Source of the DNA: Lepturacanthus savala
Taxonomy: Eukaryota; Chordata; Actinopteri; Scombriformes; Trichiuridae
Reading direction: 5' to 3'
Assembly (NCBI GenBank): GCA_030544235.1
Contig: CM060471.1
Span: 7,838,848 to 7,902,847 of the forward strand
DNA length: 64,000 bases
Shown here: in pieces, positions 60,801 through 64,000 of the stretch
How positions within the stretch are numbered: the stretch's first letter is position 1
How the letters are laid out: each line of letters starts with the position of its first letter
Translations under genes and position numbers: made by a program
The notes under the pieces: generated by a model
The model's database searches: none
Seen by the model: only the letters and a program-made list of their open reading frames with translations
Told to the model about the DNA's origin: nothing

Positions 60801-61656
60801 CACACACACACACACATTATATATATATATATATATGTGTATGTGTGTGTGTGTGTGTGCGTGTGTGTCATATATCATATGTGTGTGAAATGTATCAATT
60901 TAAAAAAACAACTTGTTCTTTTGTTGAAATTAATATTTCTATCATTCATTAATGCTGTTGTTATTTTTTTTAATATAGACAGAATTTTCCATAGATTACA
61001 TTTTTCAGCCTCTTTAGAAAATCCTGATTTATCACGTGACCTGAAAATGTAGAAACATGATGTAGAAATGCCCAGAGAAGCCAAACTGTGACTAAAGTGA
61101 AACTCAAAGTGTTTTAGTGCTGAGGAGCAGCAGGTTCCGGAACATGTTAACATGAAGTCAGAGCTGCACTTCCTCCTCTGAGCATCACAGCTGACTGATC
61201 ATTATGCCACCAGCAGCACAAGTGGAGCAATAAACATCCTTCTGTACAGAAAACAAGCAGTAAATAGCCCTCGGGATGTAATAAACAGAGCAGCTCGCTG
61301 CACTGGAAAGCAGCGGCGGCCTTATCACTATAAGCTCCAGTGCTAACTAGCATTAGCACAGCTAGCTAGCTAGCGGAAACCAGTTTTTCCAGTTTAATTT
61401 CACAAAAGCAAACCACATATTTATATTTCTTAGCACACCTGCAGCTTCGGGTGTGTAGTTAAAATCTCCTCGGGGTCATTTTGTTTTTACTTTGACGTTT
61501 TTACGTGCAGAGGTTTATAATATTCCAGCAGGGCTAGCTAAGCGTCAACAGATAACAACAAAGGAGGAGCGCTAGCCTCAGCAGATCCTCTGGAATCGGA
61601 GGCTCCGCGGCCCTAAAAGGTTTTAATTCACTCACCAGATCCCTTGTGTCTTCCAT
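44898..61656 (-). CDS. mbtd1: MBT domain-containing protein 1 (MBTD1)
   Basis: A chromatin reader: in other vertebrates MBTD1 is a stable subunit of the NuA4/TIP60 acetyltransferase complex and its MBT repeats bind mono- and dimethylated H4K20. Coding exons (minus strand): 61,656-61,636; 57,891-57,687; 57,578-57,445; 57,359-57,245; 57,161-57,079; 56,975-56,858; 55,153-55,019; 54,927-54,839; 54,742-54,508; 53,570-53,515; 53,375-53,271; 52,681-52,534; 52,374-52,292; 51,439-51,205; 51,084-51,013; 48,324-48,172; 45,016-44,898. All phases agree, giving about 701 residues. The start MEDTRDL resembles the known vertebrate long form; a second Met (MFDGYDS) opens the short form. Visible are an acidic Ser-rich stretch, an FCS zinc finger (C78, C81, C98, C102), four MBT repeats (about 150-270, 280-380, 400-505, 510-600), a Lys-rich linker (KQKKKAQQYKG) and the end YYIKQEP. 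The exon 12 donor (gtgctc) is weak. Exon 16 may be a cassette. Confidence 0.95.
46474..47808 (-). mobile_element. Decayed Tc1/mariner element in mbtd1 intron 16
   Basis: Left end ccagtagtgtgaaagtgttc with 'actcccttcctgatttctta'; right end 'aagaaatcaggaaggggaca' then ctcacaacattgcag, an inverted repeat of the left. The body is the same family as the element at 16,725-18,275 but in opposite orientation, sharing for example 'attactgccacacctgttct' on its coding strand. At about 1.33 kb it is slightly short for a Tc1 element. Confidence 0.85.
46672..47459 (-). pseudogene. Tc1-like transposase pseudogene
   Basis: Reading from the ATG at 47,459 (MQRSKEIQEQIRKKAIEICQS), a stop comes almost at once, before KGYKP. 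Later pieces in other frames include KSHKRRASKELQVSLASVKV and HDSTIRKRLGKR of the N-terminal DNA-binding region, and the C-terminus ending AKDPTSY with a stop at 46,672. Frame changes and missing catalytic blocks show it is inactive. It lies on the same strand as mbtd1 and within its intron. Confidence 0.8.
48793..48858. repeat. (GT)n microsatellite
   Basis: About 33 uninterrupted GT units, in mbtd1 intron 15. Confidence 0.95.
49497..49760 (+). repeat. Repeat family A copy in mbtd1 intron 15
   Basis: Contains 'gattaatcgattcgtttttt', 'ttcataaaatggtgtaaaat' and 'gaggagctggaaccagagat'. Both termini are degraded. Confidence 0.75.
50085..50110. repeat. Poly-A homopolymer
   Basis: A run of 26 A bases in mbtd1 intron 15. 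Confidence 0.9.
50513..50780. repeat. MITE-like repeat in mbtd1 intron 15
   Basis: It begins 'acactgccaaaatacaaatc' with a 'ttatcaggtaaagataattt' block and ends in 'acaagatattttcacctgag' followed by attttttcagtga; these ends are approximately inverted. Related ends appear near 45,157 ('gatacactgaaaacagtaaa'). Confidence 0.5.
58100..58680 (-). promoter_or_regulatory. mbtd1: CpG-rich block upstream of mbtd1 exon 2, possible internal promoter
   Basis: A dense cluster of CpGs (for example gcgtcgacgtgacgcgggcg near 58,138) in AT-rich intron, starting about 200 bp upstream of exon 2. It contains an accaatcgc CCAAT-type box near 58,400 (plus strand) and cgtga/tgacgt words. Transcription from here would start the protein at MFDGYDS in exon 2. 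It might instead be a second gene's promoter or an old repeat; no other exon is seen. Confidence 0.35.
58853..59050 (-). repeat. Repeat family A fragment in mbtd1 intron 1
   Basis: Inverted orientation; contains 'tctacaatagtaaactgatg' and 'aattgattaatcattttaat' blocks of the family. Confidence 0.75.
59996..60049. repeat. Near-perfect 25-bp hairpin
   Basis: Arms accgtgtgacatttcacacc... (59,996-60,020) and 60,025-60,049 are complementary at 24 of 25 positions around a 4-nt loop actg. It lies in a non-coding, repeat-like part of mbtd1 intron 1 (about 59,840-60,310). Confidence 0.85.
60433..60790 (+). pseudogene. Tc1-type transposase C-terminal remnant and element end
   Basis: The frame 60,433-60,531 reads ENIWNVIKRKMDGHKPSNK then AELLQFLHQ, the C-terminal domain of a Tc1-type transposase, ending in a stop where the usual EWxK block should follow. 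Downstream sequence 'ttatttggatttcggtagaa' and 'gtagtttatagactcaaac' matches the element end at 8,400-8,605. It is a different Tc1 family from the two larger copies. Confidence 0.65.
60793..60868. repeat. Compound (CA)(TA)(TG) microsatellite
   Basis: Consecutive CA, TA and GT dinucleotide runs that together form an almost self-complementary stretch; it follows the Tc1 remnant. Confidence 0.9.
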
Positions 61657-61845
61657 CAGCCCTTCATATAGATGACGGTCGGGTAGCCTGTGGTGCCCGG
61701 TGCAAAGAGAACCCTCCGCCGGGCAGATATTCAGCTCTAAATACCACAAATCTAAATGATTACTACAAGCAGGATATCAACAAATTACTCTGAAGCTTCT
61801 GCGCACGCGCGAGTGTAACCTACTTTCACATGATTGGTCAATCCG
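61657..61845 (-). promoter_or_regulatory. mbtd1: mbtd1 5' UTR and promoter
   Basis: The sequence upstream of the exon 1 ATG is CpG-rich (gcgcacgcgcgagtg at about 61,801-61,815), and a minus-strand CCAAT box (gaccaatca) lies at about 61,832-61,840. The start of transcription probably lies in between, near 61,750. There is no upstream ATG in frame. Confidence 0.5.
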
Positions 61846-62742
61846 GAATGAGGTCATCGAGCGATAAAAAACAAAACAGTGGGACTCTGCGATGGAAATG
61901 AATGAATGAAACAACATACATTTTTTATTCGTATTTATTTCATTGATCTATTTTTTTCTTTAAATAATTTCGATTCAAGAAGCTTTATTGGCATGAAACA
62001 CGGATGAACAATATTACTAAAGCATCACACAAAGCAATAGTAAAATTCAGTAGAGATAATTTTTTTTTTTTTTTTAATTTGTGACATCACAAATAGTTTG
62101 GAGCCCGATTCTGGTCCAATATTCAATTCCATATTCAATCAACTGTGATGTAGCAACTTAATGCCTCCAGTGAACATGTACTGAAAAAGGACTTCATTAA
62201 AGTGATGTACCTACTTTATTAATTTTAGTTATGGATACTTATTTTAAGTTACTATCTTCATTTCCTTCTTATCTTATGATACTTACTGTAGATAGCTGAC
62301 CAGATCAGAATCTGTATAGAGATACTATTAAAGGTGAGAATGTAGGTCCCTTTATATTGTCATATATAAATGTATTTTCTTTTCTTTTTATTTAATCTAG
62401 TCAATCTTATGTATATTATACTTCTATCTATAATGAGATACAATGACATGTACAAAGGAGCCACATCTATAATACAATTTTCTTATAATAAAAAAATAGT
62501 AGCAAAATAAAAGAAAAACTTAAAACATCATTTCATAATAATTATTTAAAGCAGATTCCTCTTTGTATTTGTCTTAAGAAATTCTGGAGGGAATCTTTAA
62601 ATAAAAAAATATAAGAAAACATAAAAAAATATCTATTTTTCCATTTTCTTTACCCTCTCCCTTCTATATCCTTTTCACACACAGGCATTTAGTGTCAAGC
62701 AAAAACTGCAATTCATTAATACATTAGTTTACACACACACAG

Positions 62743-62837
<95 letters not shown>

Positions 62838-63143
62838 TGGTTCTGTTGGTTCAGCAATCTGAGTGACACAATAATATACAAAATAATTTAGGAAGTTAGG
62901 CTCTAAAAACAGTAATGTTGAAACATTTCTGATTGATCTGACTCATTTGGACACTGTAGGTTCATTTAAACTTCACATTGCTTGCAGCGAATCTTAAAAC
63001 AGGTCATACTGGCCATTAAATCTTCCATGTTGCATGTTGTGAACCCATCCTTTAATGTCACTAAAATACATATTTTGACTCAAGGCTCATTTTAAAACAT
63101 TCAAGTAGTAGACAAAGACACATCGTGTGACATAAAATAAATC
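61846..63143. other. Intergenic, AT-rich, no gene seen
   Basis: Poly-T/A tracts and the (TA)n array. Contains a ttgtgacatcacaa palindrome near 62,079 like those at 1,812 and 9,487. UTP18, which would be expected on the plus strand here by human synteny, is not recognisable. Confidence 0.45.
62744..62835. repeat. (TA)n microsatellite, about 92 bp
   Basis: About 46 uninterrupted TA units between mbtd1 and the next gene; this can extrude as a cruciform and is prone to length error. Confidence 0.95.
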
Positions 63144-63823
63144 ATTTATTATATATTGTGCAATCTATTACACCTCTGAAGATGAACTTTCTTCTGTCCG
63201 CAGTTCATCCACACAGTAGATGTCACATTGTCAAACATAACACAATCTGAGGACCACATTCAAGAATACTTTAACAAATATATAATAACTTGAAGTCCAA
63301 TATATATATATATATATATATATAGACCTTTAAACCTTAATATACATACGAGTGGAGAAAAATAAACATTATCGGCCACTAAACCAGCTGCCTTCTGATT
63401 CCACATATCACAGTGCTTCTCGTTATAATACTGGCGACTCGGTCCTTCACTTCTCGCTTCATTTCTTGAACACAAAACGTAGTAACGACACATCAAAGCA
63501 AAGCAGCGTGGAGTAAAACAGAACAGCAGAAAGGCAAAACAGAAGAAGAGTTCATACTGCATCGAAGGAACAACAGTACAGTGAACATGTCTGGAAGAAC
63601 AGGTAGGTAAGGCTTCATGATGAGGAGATATGCGGTTGAGTTTGGGTCAGACGAGGAAACTCTTCATCCATCTGAGCGGCTGCTGAGAAGAGGATGGTCA
63701 GAGCTGAGAGCTGAGAAGACAAGATGTCATTTTAACACACAAAACGGACAAACTTCTTTTGGTGAAACTTCTGTTTAGCAAAGCAGGAGAGTGCTACCTT
63801 GACGTGTACAGCTGTCTTTGGTC
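63144..63823 (-). other. Putative 3' UTR of the right-edge gene
   Basis: Lies directly downstream of the stop at 63,824 on the minus strand. A reverse AATAAA is present at 63,144-63,149. It includes a short (TA) run at about 63,300 and an unsupported 100-codon open frame. Confidence 0.4.
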
Positions 63824-63879
63824 TTAGACCAGGTCATCCTCTATGACGTCGTCAACGCTTCCTGAGATTGAGGCAGCTT
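63824..63879 (-). CDS. Last coding exon of an unrecognised gene (partial)
   Basis: On the minus strand a strong acceptor (ctctggttcctcag, ending at 63,880) is followed by a frame reading EAASISGSVDDVIEDDLV and a TAA at 63,824-63,826; the first codon is completed by one base from the preceding exon outside the window. The other two frames hit stops earlier in the exon. The tail is strongly acidic and ends in Leu-Val. I do not recognise the protein. It runs in the same direction as mbtd1. The rest of the gene, if real, lies to the right of the window. Confidence 0.5.
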
Positions 63880-64000
63880 CTGAGGAACCAGAGAAAAAAA
63901 AACTGTTAATGGTTCAGTTCACTGTTTTAATTCACAAGTTGGCCAAGAAAATCAAATTCCTGATATTGACCTTAAAAATGTCTAGTGTGCAGTTTCTGGC

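Noticed and set aside
61846..63143. UTP18 head-to-head with mbtd1
   Set aside because: Expected from human synteny, but no plus-strand exon or WD-repeat peptide is visible here.
63790..63826. A donor-like site (tcaag|gtagca) just after the stop of the right-edge exon
   Set aside because: It lies about 30 nt beyond the stop and no matching acceptor is evident; a simple terminal exon is the more economical reading.

Overview
This is a vertebrate nuclear-genome window, almost certainly from a percomorph (spiny-rayed) teleost fish. The evidence is low GC, spliced genes with GT-AG introns, abundant dinucleotide microsatellites, decayed Tc1 transposons, and many copies of a 'gggctgcaac... gttgcagctct' dispersed element typical of such fish. 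Nothing in it is prokaryotic, and most long open frames are chance or lie in repeats.

Layout. Positions 1 to about 29,300 hold no gene I can support: an AT-rich intergenic stretch with minisatellites, MITE-like repeats, a Tc1 element with a LINE fragment nested in it, a cluster of three CTCF-like motifs near 19-20 kb, and a few complex GC-richer blocks that may be conserved non-coding elements. From 29,330 to about 36,330 lies a complete plus-strand group I nucleoside diphosphate kinase gene (nme2-like), with a CpG-rich promoter, a non-coding first exon and four coding exons encoding 152 residues. From 61,656 down to 44,898 lies a complete minus-strand mbtd1 gene in 17 coding exons, about 701 residues with all exons included: an FCS zinc finger, four MBT repeats and a C-terminal tail. 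At the right edge (63,824-63,879, minus strand) is the last coding exon of another gene that I do not recognise.

The two identified genes converge tail to tail, the same relative order and orientation as NME2 and MBTD1 on human 17q21.33, which supports both calls as orthologues of that block. UTP18, which follows MBTD1 in human, is not in this window. NDP kinase balances nucleoside triphosphate pools; MBTD1 is a methyl-lysine reader of the NuA4/TIP60 acetyltransferase complex. They are neighbours by conserved synteny, not a functional operon.

The most interesting observations are a possible alternative 5' exon of the NDP kinase gene that would add an in-frame N-terminus beginning MGSGAS (an N-myristoylation-type motif), an in-frame 153-nt basic exon near the mbtd1 3' end that can be skipped without frame change, a CpG-rich block just upstream of mbtd1 exon 2 that could drive a shorter isoform, the CTCF-like cluster, and two near-perfect long hairpins.
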